Positions 37,237 through 47,933 of a stretch of 64,000 nt of DNA are shown here, piece after piece; position 1 is the stretch's first letter; the number at the start of each line of letters is the position of its first letter. A program made the position numbers and the translations under genes. The notes under the pieces were generated by a model. The model saw only the letters and a list, made by a program, of their open reading frames with translations. It had not been told where the DNA came from and made no database searches. This stretch comes from Gilliamella sp. Pra-s52 (GTDB taxonomy: Bacteria > Pseudomonadota > Gammaproteobacteria > Enterobacterales > Orbaceae): positions 1 to 64,000 of the forward strand of contig NZ_WTEY01000007.1 of assembly GCF_009795805.1 (NCBI RefSeq). Direction: 5' to 3'.

Positions 37237-39378
37237 ATGTTATTTAAAATATTAAAATTTTTCTTAAAGATCTTATTCCATGTAAAAATTCATGGTAATT
37301 TTGAAAACTTAAAACAAGATAGACTTCTTATTACTCCTAATCATGTATCTTTCCTTGATGGTATTCTAATCGGTGTATTTTTACCTGTAAGACCCGTTTT
37401 TGCTATTTATTCGGGTTATATTAATCACTGGTTAGTCCGCTTAGCAAAGCGTTATGTTGATTTTGTGCCAATGGATCCTCTCAGTCCAATGGCAATTAAG
37501 CGATTAGTTAGAGAAATTGAAAAAGGTCGCCCTATAGTGATATTTCCTGAAGGAAGAATTACTATAACAGGTTCTTTAATGAAAATTTATGATGGCGCAG
37601 CTTTTGTTGCAGCACGTTCTCAAGCAACCATCGTACCAGTTTGGATAGAAGGAGCAGAATTTACTCTGACCAGCCGTTTAAAAGGATTATTTAAACGTCG
37701 CTTATTTCCCAAAGTAGCCATTCATGTACTTGAACCGAAATCAATTGCAATGCCTGATGCACCTAAGGCTAGTGAACGACGTTATATTGCAGGTGAAAAA
37801 CTTCATCAAATTATGATGAATGCTCGTATGGCAAGTCGTCCCAAGTTAACACTTTTTGAAGCATTATTAGAAGCACAAGTTCGCTATGGCGTTAAATCAA
37901 GAATGGTGCAAGATCCAACAACACATGAAGCTTCTTATCGTAATCTACTCAAACAAATTATTGGCGTTAGTTGCATTATTGCCAAAATTACCAAAGACAA
38001 AGAGCGAGTGGGTGTTTTGTTACCAAATGCAACCATTACTGTTGCAACTATTTTTGGTTTATCAGTAAAAAATCGAATTCCAGCAATGCTTAACTATACC
38101 GCTGGAACAAAAGGTTTGAACTGTGCTATTACGGCTGCCGAAATTAAAACGATTATTACTTCACGCAAATTTATTAGAAAAGGTAAACTTGATTATCTAC
38201 TTGAAGAAATCAAAGATGTTAAGTGGTGTTTTCTTGAAGATCTACGCCATAATTTAACCGTTACAGATAAACTTTATATCGCAATTCATCAGTATATTCC
38301 TCGATTAGTTAAATGCTCTCAGTCAAGTGATGATGAAGCACTAATACTATTCACCTCTGGTTCAGAGGGAAATCCCAAAGGTGTTGTCCATAGCCATGGA
38401 AGCCTACTTGCTAATGTTGAACAAATTCGGACTGTTATAGATCCAACCCCCGCAGATCGCTTCATGTCGGCTTTACCGCTATTCCATGCCTTTGGTATTA
38501 CCGCAGGGTTATTTTTACCACTATTTTCAGGTAGCCGTACATTTTTATATCCAAATCCATTACATTACCGTATGGTCCCTGAAATTATTTATGACCAAAA
38601 CTGTACGGTCTTATTTGGTACCCCAACTTTCTTGGCAAACTATGCCCGTTATGCACATCCATATGATTTTATGCGTTTACGCTATGTTGTTGCAGGTGCT
38701 GAAAAGCTATCAGACGCAGTACGAGAACAATGGAAAGATAAATATGGTATTCGTATTTTGGAAGGTTATGGTGTTACCGAATGTGCACCAGTTGTAGCAC
38801 TTAATGTTCCCATGGCATTTAAAGCGGGTACTGTAGGGCGATTATTGCCGGGCATGACATCAAGATTAATTCACGTTCCAGGTATTAGTGATGGCGGTGA
38901 ATTACAAGTCAAAGGACCTAATGTTATGAAAGGTTATTTGCGTGTTGAAAACCCAGGCAAACTTGAAGAACCAGTCGCTATCGATGAACATGGGAAGTCC
39001 GAAAAAGGTTGGTATGATACTGGTGATATCGTTGCTATCGATAGAGAAGGATTTGTAACGATCAAAGGACGCCTAAAACGATTTGCCAAAATTGCAGGCG
39101 AAATGGTTTCATTAGAAAGTGTTGAAACCTTAGCAAAAAAAATCGACTCAGATGCAATGCATGGAGCAACAGTTAAAGCTGATGTGGCTAAAGGTGAAGC
39201 GATTGTCTTATTTACGACTTCTGAAAAATTAAATCGAGAACAACTTAACCTAGCCGCTCAAGAATTAGGTATCCCTGCATTAGCTGTTCCTCGTGATATT
39301 CGTGTGGTCAAAGCATTACCATTACTAGGTACAGGTAAAATCGACTTTATTACCCTACGAAAAATGGCTGATGAATAA
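37237..39378 (+). CDS. aas: Bifunctional lysophospholipid acyltransferase / acyl-ACP synthetase
   Basis: From the ATG at 37237 ([14 protein letters not shown], aligning with E. coli MLFSFFRNL) it has 713 residues (E. coli 719); an upstream TTG start at 37171 is unlikely. The PlsC-type acyltransferase domain has NHVSFLDG (HxxxxD) and FPEGRIT near residues 36 and 102. The AMP-forming ligase domain has [17 protein letters not shown] and [10 protein letters not shown], then YDTGDIV. It reacylates lysophosphatidylethanolamine flipped in by LplT, whose gene follows 15 bp later. Confidence 0.96.
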   Translation: MLFKILKFFLKILFHVKIHGNFENLKQDRLLITPNHVSFLDGILIGVFLPVRPVFAIYSGYINHWLVRLAKRYVDFVPMDPLSPMAIKRLVREIEKGRPIVIFPEGRITITGSLMKIYDGAAFVAARSQATIVPVWIEGAEFTLTSRLKGLFKRRLFPKVAIHVLEPKSIAMPDAPKASERRYIAGEKLHQIMMNARMASRPKLTLFEALLEAQVRYGVKSRMVQDPTTHEASYRNLLKQIIGVSCIIAKITKDKERVGVLLPNATITVATIFGLSVKNRIPAMLNYTAGTKGLNCAITAAEIKTIITSRKFIRKGKLDYLLEEIKDVKWCFLEDLRHNLTVTDKLYIAIHQYIPRLVKCSQSSDDEALILFTSGSEGNPKGVVHSHGSLLANVEQIRTVIDPTPADRFMSALPLFHAFGITAGLFLPLFSGSRTFLYPNPLHYRMVPEIIYDQNCTVLFGTPTFLANYARYAHPYDFMRLRYVVAGAEKLSDAVREQWKDKYGIRILEGYGVTECAPVVALNVPMAFKAGTVGRLLPGMTSRLIHVPGISDGGELQVKGPNVMKGYLRVENPGKLEEPVAIDEHGKSEKGWYDTGDIVAIDREGFVTIKGRLKRFAKIAGEMVSLESVETLAKKIDSDAMHGATVKADVAKGEAIVLFTTSEKLNREQLNLAAQELGIPALAVPRDIRVVKALPLLGTGKIDFITLRKMADE

Positions 39379-39393
39379 ACAAAGAGATGTCAT

Positions 39394-40581
39394 ATGAAAC
39401 AGCATTCACTATTAAGCAAAGGCATGGTCGCGACCATGCTAGCGCAGTTTTTTTCAGCATTTGCCGATAACGCAATTTTTTTTGCCATCTTAGCTTTCAT
39501 TAAAAATTTGCATTATCCAACCTGGAGCCAATCGGTATTACAGATTAGTTTTGTCGTACCGTTTATCATACTTTCACCTTTTGTGGGTCAATTTGCTGAC
39601 AGCATGTCAAAAGGCAAAGCAATGATGATTTCAAATAGTATCAAATTATTAGGTGCAGGTTGTATTTGTTTAAATATAAGTCCTTTTGTTAGTTACTTTT
39701 TAGTTGGCATAGGAGCTGCTGCTTATTCTCCTGCTAAATACGGAATTTTAGGTGAACTCACTACAGGCAATAATTTAGTTAAAGCAAATGGATTAATTGA
39801 AGCATCTACCATTGCGGCAATTTTGCTTGGTTCGCTAGCTGGTGGTCATATAGCTGACTTTAATATAAATGCATCCTTACTTACTTGTATATTAATGTAT
39901 GGACTAGCGGTTATTGCTAATTTTTTCATTCCTAAGTTACCTGCTGCACGGCAAAATATTTCATGGCAATTTATCGATATGGTAAACGATTTTACTAATA
40001 CAGTAGAAATCATATGCAACAATAAACGTGTTTTATTTACACTATTAGGTACCAGTTTGTTTTGGGGAGCAGGTATTACTTTACGTTTTCTATTAATTAG
40101 TTGGGTTCCTGCTATTTTAGATATTCATGACAACGCTACACCAACAAACCTTAACGCGATAGTTGCTATCGGAATTGTAATTGGTGCAGGGCTAGCAAGT
40201 ACATTTATTTCAATTAACAACACATTACGTTGTATTCCGGCAGGAATAATGATGGGAATAGCTGTAATCGCCTTTACATTACAAGGCCATATCATTTCAT
40301 CTTATATATTACTTATTGTTATTGGTGCATTAGGCGGTTTCTTTTTAGTGCCATTAAATGCATTTATTCAAAAAATAGGCAAAGAATTGGTTGGTGCCGG
40401 CAGTGTTATTTCCGTGCAAAATTTGAGTGAATATACTGCAATGATGGTAATGTTAGGGATTTATACGTTAGCAGTTGCGTTAAAATTATCAGTAATTACT
40501 ATAGGCGTTGGCTTTGGTAGTTTATTTGCTATAGTGATATTTTTGTTATGGTTAGGACTAAAAAAGAATGCAAAAAATTAA
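39394..40581 (+). CDS. lplT: Lysophospholipid transporter LplT
   Basis: A 395-residue MFS-fold flippase of about twelve helices (E. coli 397). It starts [31 protein letters not shown] and has [21 protein letters not shown] and [16 protein letters not shown], the family signatures. It moves lysophosphatidylethanolamine from the outer to the inner leaflet for Aas. Its last 14 bases overlap the murQ start. Confidence 0.95.
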   Translation: MKQHSLLSKGMVATMLAQFFSAFADNAIFFAILAFIKNLHYPTWSQSVLQISFVVPFIILSPFVGQFADSMSKGKAMMISNSIKLLGAGCICLNISPFVSYFLVGIGAAAYSPAKYGILGELTTGNNLVKANGLIEASTIAAILLGSLAGGHIADFNINASLLTCILMYGLAVIANFFIPKLPAARQNISWQFIDMVNDFTNTVEIICNNKRVLFTLLGTSLFWGAGITLRFLLISWVPAILDIHDNATPTNLNAIVAIGIVIGAGLASTFISINNTLRCIPAGIMMGIAVIAFTLQGHIISSYILLIVIGALGGFFLVPLNAFIQKIGKELVGAGSVISVQNLSEYTAMMVMLGIYTLAVALKLSVITIGVGFGSLFAIVIFLLWLGLKKNAKN

Positions 40582-41464
40582 CCTATCGGGTATGTTAACC
40601 GAAAGTCGTAACCCAAATAGTGAAACAATAGATAACTGTTCCACGCTGGAAATACTACAAATAATCAACAATGAAGATAAACAAGTTGCACTTGCTGTTG
40701 AAAAAGAGCTAATAAACATAGCAAAAGCTGTCGATGCAATTAGCCAGAGCTTTTTAAATCAAGGACGATTAATCTATATTGGTGCAGGTACTTCTGGCCG
40801 GCTAGGTATTTTAGACGCAAGTGAATGCCCACCTACTTATGGCACACCGCCCGAACAAGTTATTGGCCTAATTGCAGGAGGAAACTCTGCTATTTTTAAA
40901 GCAGTTGAGAACGCCGAAGACAATTCTGAGTTGGCGATTAATGACCTAAAAAAAGTCAATTTTAACCCAAATGATATTTTAGTTGGCATTGCAGCTAGTG
41001 GGCGCACACCTTATGTAATAGGCGGTATGCAATATGCCAAATCAATCGGAGCAACTGTCGTCAGTTTATGCTGCAACCCTAAAGCCCCAATGATTAACAT
41101 AGCAGATATAGCAATCACGCCTATTGTTGGTGCTGAGGTAATTACTGGCTCGTCAAGAATGAAAGCCGGTACAGCACAAAAACTGGTACTAAATATGCTA
41201 ACTACAGCCAGCATGATTAAAATAGGTAAAGTGTACGGCAATCTCATGGTTGATGTCGAGGCGACCAACGCAAAACTCATTGAGCGACAAATATCAATCG
41301 TCATGCAATCCACCGATTGTAGTCGAGAAATGGCTATTCAAGCATTAAATCAATGCCAAAAGCATTGCAAAACTGCCATTTTAATGATTCTTTCTGGTCT
41401 AAATGCAGCACAAGCTAAACAAGTCCTTAATAAGAATAATGGCTTTATTCGTCGAGCATTATAG
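40568..41464 (+). CDS. murQ: N-acetylmuramic acid 6-phosphate etherase
   Basis: A 298-residue SIS-fold enzyme (E. coli 298) that cleaves the lactyl ether of MurNAc-6-P to GlcNAc-6-P in peptidoglycan recycling. It has [24 protein letters not shown], the phospho-binding [23 protein letters not shown] with the catalytic Glu, and [19 protein letters not shown]. It starts inside lplT, so it is coupled to envelope-lipid recycling rather than to murP. No MurNAc-specific PTS is visible; the mannose-class PTS follows 158 bp later. Confidence 0.96.
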   Translation: MQKINLSGMLTESRNPNSETIDNCSTLEILQIINNEDKQVALAVEKELINIAKAVDAISQSFLNQGRLIYIGAGTSGRLGILDASECPPTYGTPPEQVIGLIAGGNSAIFKAVENAEDNSELAINDLKKVNFNPNDILVGIAASGRTPYVIGGMQYAKSIGATVVSLCCNPKAPMINIADIAITPIVGAEVITGSSRMKAGTAQKLVLNMLTTASMIKIGKVYGNLMVDVEATNAKLIERQISIVMQSTDCSREMAIQALNQCQKHCKTAILMILSGLNAAQAKQVLNKNNGFIRRAL

Positions 41465-41622
41465 CGCTCACCAATCGTATTTTGATAAAAACAAAAGTAT
41501 TTTTTACTATAATGTGATGAGTAAATATTTTTTAGCTTATTTTGTAGTGTAAAATAACTGAGTATTTTTATTTTATAGACTTTATATTATGTAATTAATA
41601 TAAAAATTAGGAGGTAGTTATT

Positions 41623-42597
41623 ATGGTTGGAATTATCCTAGCAACTCATGGGGAGTTTGCTGAAGGTATTCTACAATCAGGAACGATGATATTTGGAGAG
41701 CAAGAAAATGTTAAAGCTGTTACCTTGCATCCAAGTGATAGTCCGGAAAGTTTAAAAGAGCGAATGCTTGAAGCAATAGCTACATTTGATAATCAAGACG
41801 AAATACTTTTTTTAGTTGATTTATGGGGAGGAACACCATTTAATCAGGCCAATAATTTATGTGGAGAGCATAACAACTGGGCTATTGTAGCCGGTTTAAA
41901 TCTACCTATGTTAATTGAAGCCTATTCCTCTCGCTTTTCAATGGAAAGTGCTAAAGAAATTGCCGCTGCAATTATTGAACCAAGTAAAGAAGGCGTTCGT
42001 ACAACGGTCGAGACTCCAACAAATAATACTCAATCAAGCAAACAATCATCGACTATTCCAGAAGGTACAGTACTTGGGGATGGCAAAATGAAAATTGTAT
42101 TAGCTCGTATTGATTCCCGCTTATTGCATGGTCAAGTTGCTACTGCTTGGACTAAATCAACAACCCCTAATCGTATTATTGTCGTTTCTGACTCAGTATC
42201 CAAAGATAAGTTAAGAAAAAAACTCATTGAAGAAGCAGCACCTCCTGGTGTAAAAGCCAATGTTGTTCCTATCAAAAAAATTATTGAGGTATCTCGCGAT
42301 CCACGTTTTGGAAATACAAAAGCTTTACTTTTATTTGAAACACCGCAAGATGTATTACGAACAATAGAAGGTGGTGTTGACATCAATGAGATTAATGTGG
42401 GATCGATGGCTCACTCTGTAGGCAAAGTTATGGTAAACAAAGTACTATCAATGAATGCTGAAGATGTCGAAACATTTGAAAAATTAAAAACAAAAAATAT
42501 AAAATTTGATGTTCGCAAAGTTCCTAACGATTCTAATAGCAATATGGACGAATTACTAAAAAAAGCGAAAGAAGAATTAGCGCAACAAAAGAATTAG
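41623..42597 (+). CDS. manX: Mannose-class PTS EIIAB
   Basis: A 324-residue cytoplasmic phosphotransfer protein. The EIIA domain has phospho-His9 in ILATHGEFAEG. A Ser/Thr/Gln-rich linker spans residues 125-150. The EIIB domain has phospho-His169 in LARIDSRLLHGQVATAW. A strong aggagg ribosome site precedes the ATG. It is first of four genes (AB-C-D-ManO). Sequence and gene set resemble the ManL/ManM/ManN operons of lactobacilli and Listeria more than E. coli manXYZ. Confidence 0.94.
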   Translation: MVGIILATHGEFAEGILQSGTMIFGEQENVKAVTLHPSDSPESLKERMLEAIATFDNQDEILFLVDLWGGTPFNQANNLCGEHNNWAIVAGLNLPMLIEAYSSRFSMESAKEIAAAIIEPSKEGVRTTVETPTNNTQSSKQSSTIPEGTVLGDGKMKIVLARIDSRLLHGQVATAWTKSTTPNRIIVVSDSVSKDKLRKKLIEEAAPPGVKANVVPIKKIIEVSRDPRFGNTKALLLFETPQDVLRTIEGGVDINEINVGSMAHSVGKVMVNKVLSMNAEDVETFEKLKTKNIKFDVRKVPNDSNSNMDELLKKAKEELAQQKN

Positions 42598-42617
42598 TTT
42601 ATTTAAGGGGTTATATT

Positions 42618-43418
42618 ATGACATTATCAATTATTGCTATCATTTTGGTGATATTTATCGCCTTTTTAGCAGGGATGGAAGGTATTTTAGATCAATTCCA
42701 ATTCCATCAACCTTTAGTTGCTTGTTCATTAATTGGATTAGTGACAGGTAATTTAGAAGCAGGTGTTGTACTAGGTGGTTCATTGCAAATGATTGCACTT
42801 GGTTGGGCTAACATTGGTGCAGCCGTAGCACCCGATGCAGCACTAGCATCTATTGCTTCATCAATTATTTTAGTGCTAGGTGGACAAGGTGTTGCTGGTG
42901 TATCTACTGCCATTGCTATCGCTATTCCTTTGGCTGTTGCAGGGCTATTTTTAACTATGGTAGTTCGAACCATTGCCGTCCCGTTAGTACATATGATGGA
43001 TGCGGCAGCAGAAGAAGGCAATTTCCGAAAAATTGAATTATTACAAATTTCAGGTATTTGCTTACAAGGTTTAAGAATCGCAATTCCAGCAGCAGCATTA
43101 CTCTTTATTCCTGCCGAAGCAGTTAAAAGCGCACTAGACGCAATGCCAAAATGGCTAACAACAGGTATGGCTATTGGTGGAGGAATGGTGGTTGCTGTTG
43201 GTTATGCAATGGTAATCAATATGATGGCAAACCGTGAAGTATGGCCATTTTTCATTATTGGTTTTGTAGTCGCAGCTATATCACAGCTTACACTAATTGC
43301 ACTTGGTGCATTAGGTATTGCATTAGCACTGATTTATCTCAATCTTTCTGAACGTGGCAATTCATCAAATGGTGGCAGTAAAGGTGATCCACTTGATGAT
43401 ATTTTAAATGATTACTAG
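42618..43418 (+). CDS. manY: Mannose-class PTS EIIC
   Basis: A 266-residue membrane channel subunit. DQFQFHQPLVACSLIGLVTGNLEAGVVLGGSLQMIALGWANIGAAVAPDAALASIAS is the family core, and GYAMVINMMANREVWPFFIIGFVVAA closes the domain. The acidic Gly/Ser-rich tail (SSNGGSKGDPLDDILNDY) is like that of lactobacillus ManM, not E. coli ManY. It forms the sugar-conducting complex with EIID. Confidence 0.95.
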   Translation: MTLSIIAIILVIFIAFLAGMEGILDQFQFHQPLVACSLIGLVTGNLEAGVVLGGSLQMIALGWANIGAAVAPDAALASIASSIILVLGGQGVAGVSTAIAIAIPLAVAGLFLTMVVRTIAVPLVHMMDAAAEEGNFRKIELLQISGICLQGLRIAIPAAALLFIPAEAVKSALDAMPKWLTTGMAIGGGMVVAVGYAMVINMMANREVWPFFIIGFVVAAISQLTLIALGALGIALALIYLNLSERGNSSNGGSKGDPLDDILNDY

Positions 43419-43434
43419 GAACTTGGAGAAAAAA

Positions 43435-44346
43435 ATGACTGATAGAATTCAATTAAGTAAAAAAGATCGTTTAGCTGTTGCTTGGCGCTCAACTTTCCTT
43501 CAAGGTTCTTGGAACTATGAACGTATGCAAAATGGTGGTTGGGTTTATTCAATGATTCCGGCTATCAAAAAATTATATACTAACAAAGAAGATCGTTCAG
43601 CAGCCCTTAAACGCCACTTAGAATTTTTTAATACTCACCCTTATTTAGCTTCGCCTGTCCTTGGCGTAACGCTTGCACTTGAAGAAGAACGAGCTAATGG
43701 AGCAGCTGTTGACGATGTAGCTATTCAAGGGGTAAAAGTCGGGATGATGGGACCATTAGCTGGTGTTGGTGATCCAGTATTCTGGTTTACTGTCCGCCCT
43801 ATGCTTGGTGCACTTGGTGCTTCGCTAGCGCTTAGTGGCAATATTATGGGACCAATTTTATTCTTTTTCTTATGGAATATTATTCGATGGTCTTTTATGT
43901 GGTATACCCAAGAATTTGGTTATCGTACAGGTTCAAAAATTACTGATAATTTATCTGGCGGTTTACTACAAAAAATTACTAAAGGTGCCTCTATTCTAGG
44001 GATGTTCATCCTAGCAGCCTTAGTGCAAAGATGGGTGTCAATAAAATTCCAGCCTGTTGTTTCAAAAGTAAAATTAGATAACGGTGCATTCATTGACTGG
44101 AACTCATTACCTGCTGGAGCAGAAGGCATTCAAAAAGCATTGATGCAAATCCAAAATGGATTATCACTTACTCAAGAAAAAGTGACCACCTTACAAAATA
44201 ACTTAGATCAATTAATACCTGGACTCGTTCCTTTACTATTGACCTTCTTCTGCATGTGGTTACTTCGTAAAAAAGTATCACCAATTTTAATTATCCTTGG
44301 ATTATTTATTGTTGGTATAGTTGGGCATGTAATCGGCCTGTTATAA
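43435..44346 (+). CDS. manZ: Mannose-class PTS EIID
   Basis: From the ATG at 43435 (MTDRIQLSKKDRLAVAWRST), set by cttggag, it has 303 residues; an upstream start at 43408 overlaps manY and is unlikely. LQGSWNYERMQNGGWVYSMIPAIKKLY, LGVTLALEEERANG and GMMGPLAGVGDPVFWFTVRPMLGALGASLALSG are the EIID hallmarks. The insert between the last helices (QNGLSLTQEKVTTLQNNLDQLIPG) is again of the Firmicutes ManN type. This is a partner of manY. Confidence 0.95.
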   Translation: MTDRIQLSKKDRLAVAWRSTFLQGSWNYERMQNGGWVYSMIPAIKKLYTNKEDRSAALKRHLEFFNTHPYLASPVLGVTLALEEERANGAAVDDVAIQGVKVGMMGPLAGVGDPVFWFTVRPMLGALGASLALSGNIMGPILFFFLWNIIRWSFMWYTQEFGYRTGSKITDNLSGGLLQKITKGASILGMFILAALVQRWVSIKFQPVVSKVKLDNGAFIDWNSLPAGAEGIQKALMQIQNGLSLTQEKVTTLQNNLDQLIPGLVPLLLTFFCMWLLRKKVSPILIILGLFIVGIVGHVIGLL

Positions 44347-44372
44347 AATATAATGTTTTATAACATTTTCTA

Positions 44373-44406
44373 AAAAAGTACTATATTTTAATATATAGTA
44401 CTTTTT
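44373..44406 (+). terminator. Hairpin between manZ and manO
   Basis: A perfect 14-bp stem (aaaaagtactatat/atatagtacttttt) has a six-base loop and T-rich 3' side. It could terminate or attenuate transcription before manO, lowering its level relative to the PTS genes. Confidence 0.7.
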
Positions 44407-44516
44407 ATATATCACCATTTTATTATATCTTTCGATAAAACCATTATTTTTAACTCATTTAACATTTAAAAATAATAGGTTAATTTATAAAACTACCAAT
44501 TTATTTATGGATAATA

Positions 44517-44891
44517 ATGGTTCAATCATTAAACACTAAATTAGACTTAACCACACAAGCAACAGCTTTCGTTGGTTTTACAGAATATGGCAATATTATG
44601 ATTGGCGACAAAGCCTTTGAGTTCTACCACAAAAATGACCCTCGTAAATATATACAAATACCTTGGGACGAAGTAGACTACGTTGTCGCATCTGTGCTAT
44701 TGGGCGGTAGATGGATTCCCCGCTATTCAATTCAAACCAAAAAAAATGGAACTTTCACCTTTGCATCTAAAGACCCCAAAAAAGTATTAAAAGCCATTCG
44801 AGTTTACGTTGACGGACAAAAAATGGTTCGCTCACTGGGCTTTTTTGATGTTTTAAAACGGGCTTTTTTTCGAAAAAATAAAAAGAAATAG
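44517..44891 (+). CDS. manO: ManO-like DUF956 protein
   Basis: A 124-residue soluble protein: TQATAFVGFTEYGNIMIGDKAFEFYHKNDPRKYIQIPWDEVDYVVASVLLGGRWIPRYSIQTKKNGTFTFASKDPKKVLKAIR. This is the DUF956 (ManO) fold, found next to man/mpt PTS operons in Firmicutes. There it is thought to damp operon expression or PTS activity. It is rare beside enteric manXYZ. It follows manZ after a hairpin and 170 bp. The very basic tail (KRAFFRKNKKK) is notable. Confidence 0.85.
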   Translation: MVQSLNTKLDLTTQATAFVGFTEYGNIMIGDKAFEFYHKNDPRKYIQIPWDEVDYVVASVLLGGRWIPRYSIQTKKNGTFTFASKDPKKVLKAIRVYVDGQKMVRSLGFFDVLKRAFFRKNKKK

Positions 44892-45055
44892 CACCATCAT
44901 TGCGATAACTCTCGATAAATAAAATAAAACGGACTATTTTTAGTGCTCTTTGTGGCACTAAAATTAAATAAATCATAATTATACTATTTTTTCTATTCTT
45001 TTTTGTAAGTTAGCTTAAACAAACAACATAGAATCACATCAACAACAATCAGCCA

Positions 45056-45083
45056 TTGCACTTTTTACTAGAAAGAGTATAAT
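45056..45083 (+). promoter_or_regulatory. Sigma70 promoter of the rpsP operon
   Basis: TTGCAC (45056-45061), a 16-bp spacer and a perfect TATAAT (45078-45083) lie 66 bp before rpsP. The 257-bp gap upstream otherwise holds only a small hairpin (44938-44963) after manO. Confidence 0.75.
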
Positions 45084-45148
45084 TCTGGGGCTTTGATTTT
45101 GTCCATGTTGGGCAAAAAAAAGATTATTTTTTAACTTAAGAGGATGTT

Positions 45149-45397
45149 ATGGTAACTATTCGTTTAGCTCGTGGCGGCTCTAAAAAGCGCCCTTTTTATC
45201 AAGTAGTTGTCACTGATAGCCGTAACCCACGTGATGGTCGTTTTATTGAGCGCGTTGGCTTTTTTAATCCAATTGCACAAGGTAAAGCAGAAGAATTACG
45301 TTTAGATCTTGATCGCGTAAATCACTGGGTTGGTTTAGGTGCAACTGTTTCTGATCGTGTTAACGCACTAATCAAACAAGCACAAAAAGCTGCTTAA
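45149..45397 (+). CDS. rpsP: Small-subunit ribosomal protein bS16
   Basis: An 82-residue protein: [41 protein letters not shown], the complete conserved bS16 opening. It belongs to the 30S body and is needed for assembly. It starts the classic rpsP-rimM-trmD-rplS operon. The ribosome site aagagg stands before the ATG. Confidence 0.98.
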   Translation: MVTIRLARGGSKKRPFYQVVVTDSRNPRDGRFIERVGFFNPIAQGKAEELRLDLDRVNHWVGLGATVSDRVNALIKQAQKAA

Positions 45398-45420
45398 TAA
45401 AGTTATTAAGAGTCACTGTA

Positions 45421-45951
45421 ATGATGAATACTGAGAACCTCATTGTTGTTGGCAAGCTTGGTTCAAGCTACGGAATTCGTGGGTGGATCAGAATTTTTTC
45501 GTTTACAGAAATTCCAGATAGTATTTTTGATTATACTCCTTGGTATATCCAGCGTGCTGGACAATGGCAAGAAATAATCGTAGAAAGCTTTAAACCGCAT
45601 AATCAAGACATGATTGTGAAACTCAAAGGCATTGATGATCGAGATCAAGCTAATGCACTAACTAATGCTGAAGTATTTGTTGATGCAGAAAAATTACCCG
45701 CACTTAGCAATGGTGATTTTTATTGGAAAGATCTCATTGGTTGCCGAGTAAAAACAGTTAATGGTTATGATTTAGGGCTGGTGACTGATTTAATGGAAAC
45801 CGGATCTAATGATGTATTGGTGGTAAAAGCAAATCTAAAAGATGCATTTGGAACAACAGAACGTTTGATTCCTTTTGTTGAAGATCAATTCATTAAACAA
45901 GTTGATTTAACAACAAAAACGGTTTTGGTCGATTGGGATCCCGCTTTTTAA
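45421..45951 (+). CDS. rimM: Ribosome maturation factor RimM
   Basis: A 176-residue 30S assembly factor. Its N-terminal RimM domain has [25 protein letters not shown]-barrel domain follows ([39 protein letters not shown]), then a tail ending [23 protein letters not shown]. It acts on the 16S 3' head domain. It is second in the operon; adjacent ATGs at 45421 and 45424 leave the start ambiguous by one codon. Confidence 0.97.
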   Translation: MMNTENLIVVGKLGSSYGIRGWIRIFSFTEIPDSIFDYTPWYIQRAGQWQEIIVESFKPHNQDMIVKLKGIDDRDQANALTNAEVFVDAEKLPALSNGDFYWKDLIGCRVKTVNGYDLGLVTDLMETGSNDVLVVKANLKDAFGTTERLIPFVEDQFIKQVDLTTKTVLVDWDPAF

Positions 45952-45967
45952 TTGGTAAGGTAACAAT

Positions 45968-46720
45968 ATGTGGATTGGCGTAATTAGCCTTTTTCCCGAA
46001 ATGTTTCAAGCTATTACCTGTTATGGCGTAACTGGTCGAGCAGTAAAAAATGGTCTGTTAACAGTAGATTATTGGAATCCGCGCAATTTTGCGCATGATA
46101 AGCATAAGACTGTCGATGACAGACCTTATGGTGGTGGTCCAGGCATGTTAATGATGGTACAACCACTTAGGGATGCGATTCATGCGGCAAAAGCAGTTGC
46201 AGGTGACAATACAAAAGTAATCTATCTTTCCCCGCAAGGGCGCAAATTAGACCAACAAGGTGTTTGCGAATTGTCAAAAAATCAAAAATTAATTTTGATT
46301 TGTGGACGATACGAAGGCATAGATGAACGCGTTATCCAAACCGAAATTGATGAAGAATGGTCAATTGGGGATTACGTGTTAAGTGGCGGAGAGATACCGG
46401 CGATGACAATGATTGATGCACTAGCAAGATTTATTCCTGGCGTATTAAATCACCAATCATCAGCAGAAGAAGACTCTTTTGCTAACGGTTTACTTGATTG
46501 TCCACACTATACTCGGCCTGAGGTGTTAGATGGAATGGCGGTGCCTGATGTGTTAATGTCTGGTCACCATGAAGCGATTCGTCGTTGGCGATTAAAGCAA
46601 TCACTAGGACGAACTTGGTTAAGAAGAGAAGATCTTCTTGCAAATCTAGCTCTGACTGATGAAGAGCAATGTTTACTTGCTGAATTTAAACATGAATACA
46701 GCAATAAACAAAGCAATTAA
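45968..46720 (+). CDS. trmD: tRNA (guanine-37-N1)-methyltransferase
   Basis: A 250-residue SPOUT methyltransferase that makes m1G37 in tRNAs reading CNN and some other codons, preventing +1 frameshifts. The trefoil-knot SAM site shows [25 protein letters not shown] and [29 protein letters not shown] binds tRNA. It is third in the operon; the start follows the rimM stop by 16 bp. Confidence 0.98.
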   Translation: MWIGVISLFPEMFQAITCYGVTGRAVKNGLLTVDYWNPRNFAHDKHKTVDDRPYGGGPGMLMMVQPLRDAIHAAKAVAGDNTKVIYLSPQGRKLDQQGVCELSKNQKLILICGRYEGIDERVIQTEIDEEWSIGDYVLSGGEIPAMTMIDALARFIPGVLNHQSSAEEDSFANGLLDCPHYTRPEVLDGMAVPDVLMSGHHEAIRRWRLKQSLGRTWLRREDLLANLALTDEEQCLLAEFKHEYSNKQSN

Positions 46721-47104
<384 letters not shown>

Positions 47105-47142
47105 TTTTTTATTGTTTATCAATAAAAATATCAGATTAAGAT

Positions 47143-47167
47143 GGTCACCTTCGTGGTGACCGTTTTT
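47143..47167 (+). terminator. Terminator after rplS
   Basis: The stem ggtcacc/ggtgacc with a short loop (ttcgt) is followed by gTTTTT. It ends the rpsP operon. Confidence 0.9.
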
Positions 47168-47251
47168 ATATATAATAAAAAAAATTCAACCCAACAATTA
47201 TTGTTGGTAAATTAACGTAGTTTTTAAAAGAATTAATATAAAAGGTGGACT

Positions 47252-47854
47252 ATGATTGACTATATTTTTGCAATTTTATCAACAACGGTAAAATTATTTG
47301 CATTAATGACACCACCTGCTGTCTTAAGCGCATTTTTAAGTGGCACAAAACAATATAATGAAGAGCTTAAACGTAAAACTGCACTCAAAACATCTTGCGC
47401 TGTTTTCATCATTGGTATCGTACTCTTCTTTTTTGGCAATACTATGTTTAGTGTTTTTGGCTTTACGCTTGACGCATTCCGAATTGGTTCAGGGGTATTA
47501 CTATTTATTACTGCAGTTTCACTCATGAACGACTCGCCTGAAAAAAACAAAATTAATAGCGATGAAGATATCAGTGTAGTTCCCCTTGCAATCCCACTAT
47601 GTATGGGGCCTGCATCCATTGGTACTATTATTGTGATGGGAACAAGCTCACTAGGATTTGCTGCCAATATGACTGGTGCTATCTCTTTATTTATTGCTTC
47701 ATCTGGAATTTATGCAATGCTTTTATGCGCAAAAAGAATTGCTAAAGTATTAAAAAACACAGGAATTGCAATTTTATCAAAGTTAACGGGGCTATTGATA
47801 TCAGCAATTGCTGCACAGGTTGTATTTACAGGTATATCAGCTTTTTTAAAATAA
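47252..47854 (+). CDS. MarC-family integral membrane protein
   Basis: A 200-residue protein of six membrane helices: FALMTPPAVLSAFLSGTKQYNEELKRKTALKTSCAVFIIGIVLFFFGNTMFSVFGFTLDAFRIGSGVLLFITAVSLMN and VVPLAIPLCMGPASIGTIIVMG are the MarC/UPF0056 signatures, with the duplicated xPxxxP motif. The family (E. coli MarC, YchE, YhgN) was once linked to multidrug resistance and later called NAAT transporters; its true function is unsettled. It stands alone. Confidence 0.9.
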   Translation: MIDYIFAILSTTVKLFALMTPPAVLSAFLSGTKQYNEELKRKTALKTSCAVFIIGIVLFFFGNTMFSVFGFTLDAFRIGSGVLLFITAVSLMNDSPEKNKINSDEDISVVPLAIPLCMGPASIGTIIVMGTSSLGFAANMTGAISLFIASSGIYAMLLCAKRIAKVLKNTGIAILSKLTGLLISAIAAQVVFTGISAFLK

Positions 47855-47875
47855 GACACCAAAATAAAAAGCGAT

Positions 47876-47920
47876 TGTATGTAATCATACTAAAATAATA
47901 TTATTAGATGATTACATACA
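47876..47920. terminator. Long hairpin between convergent genes
   Basis: Perfect 13-bp inverted arms (tgtatgtaatcat/atgattacataca) enclose a 19-base AT-rich loop between the MarC gene and the convergent APC permease. There is no clear T tract, so the terminator role is probable rather than certain. Confidence 0.5.
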
Positions 47921-47933
47921 CATACAAATTACA

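Noticed and set aside
41490..41530. CRP site before the mannose PTS operon (tgtgatgagtaaat)
   Set aside because: Only one half-site is present; the second half does not match.
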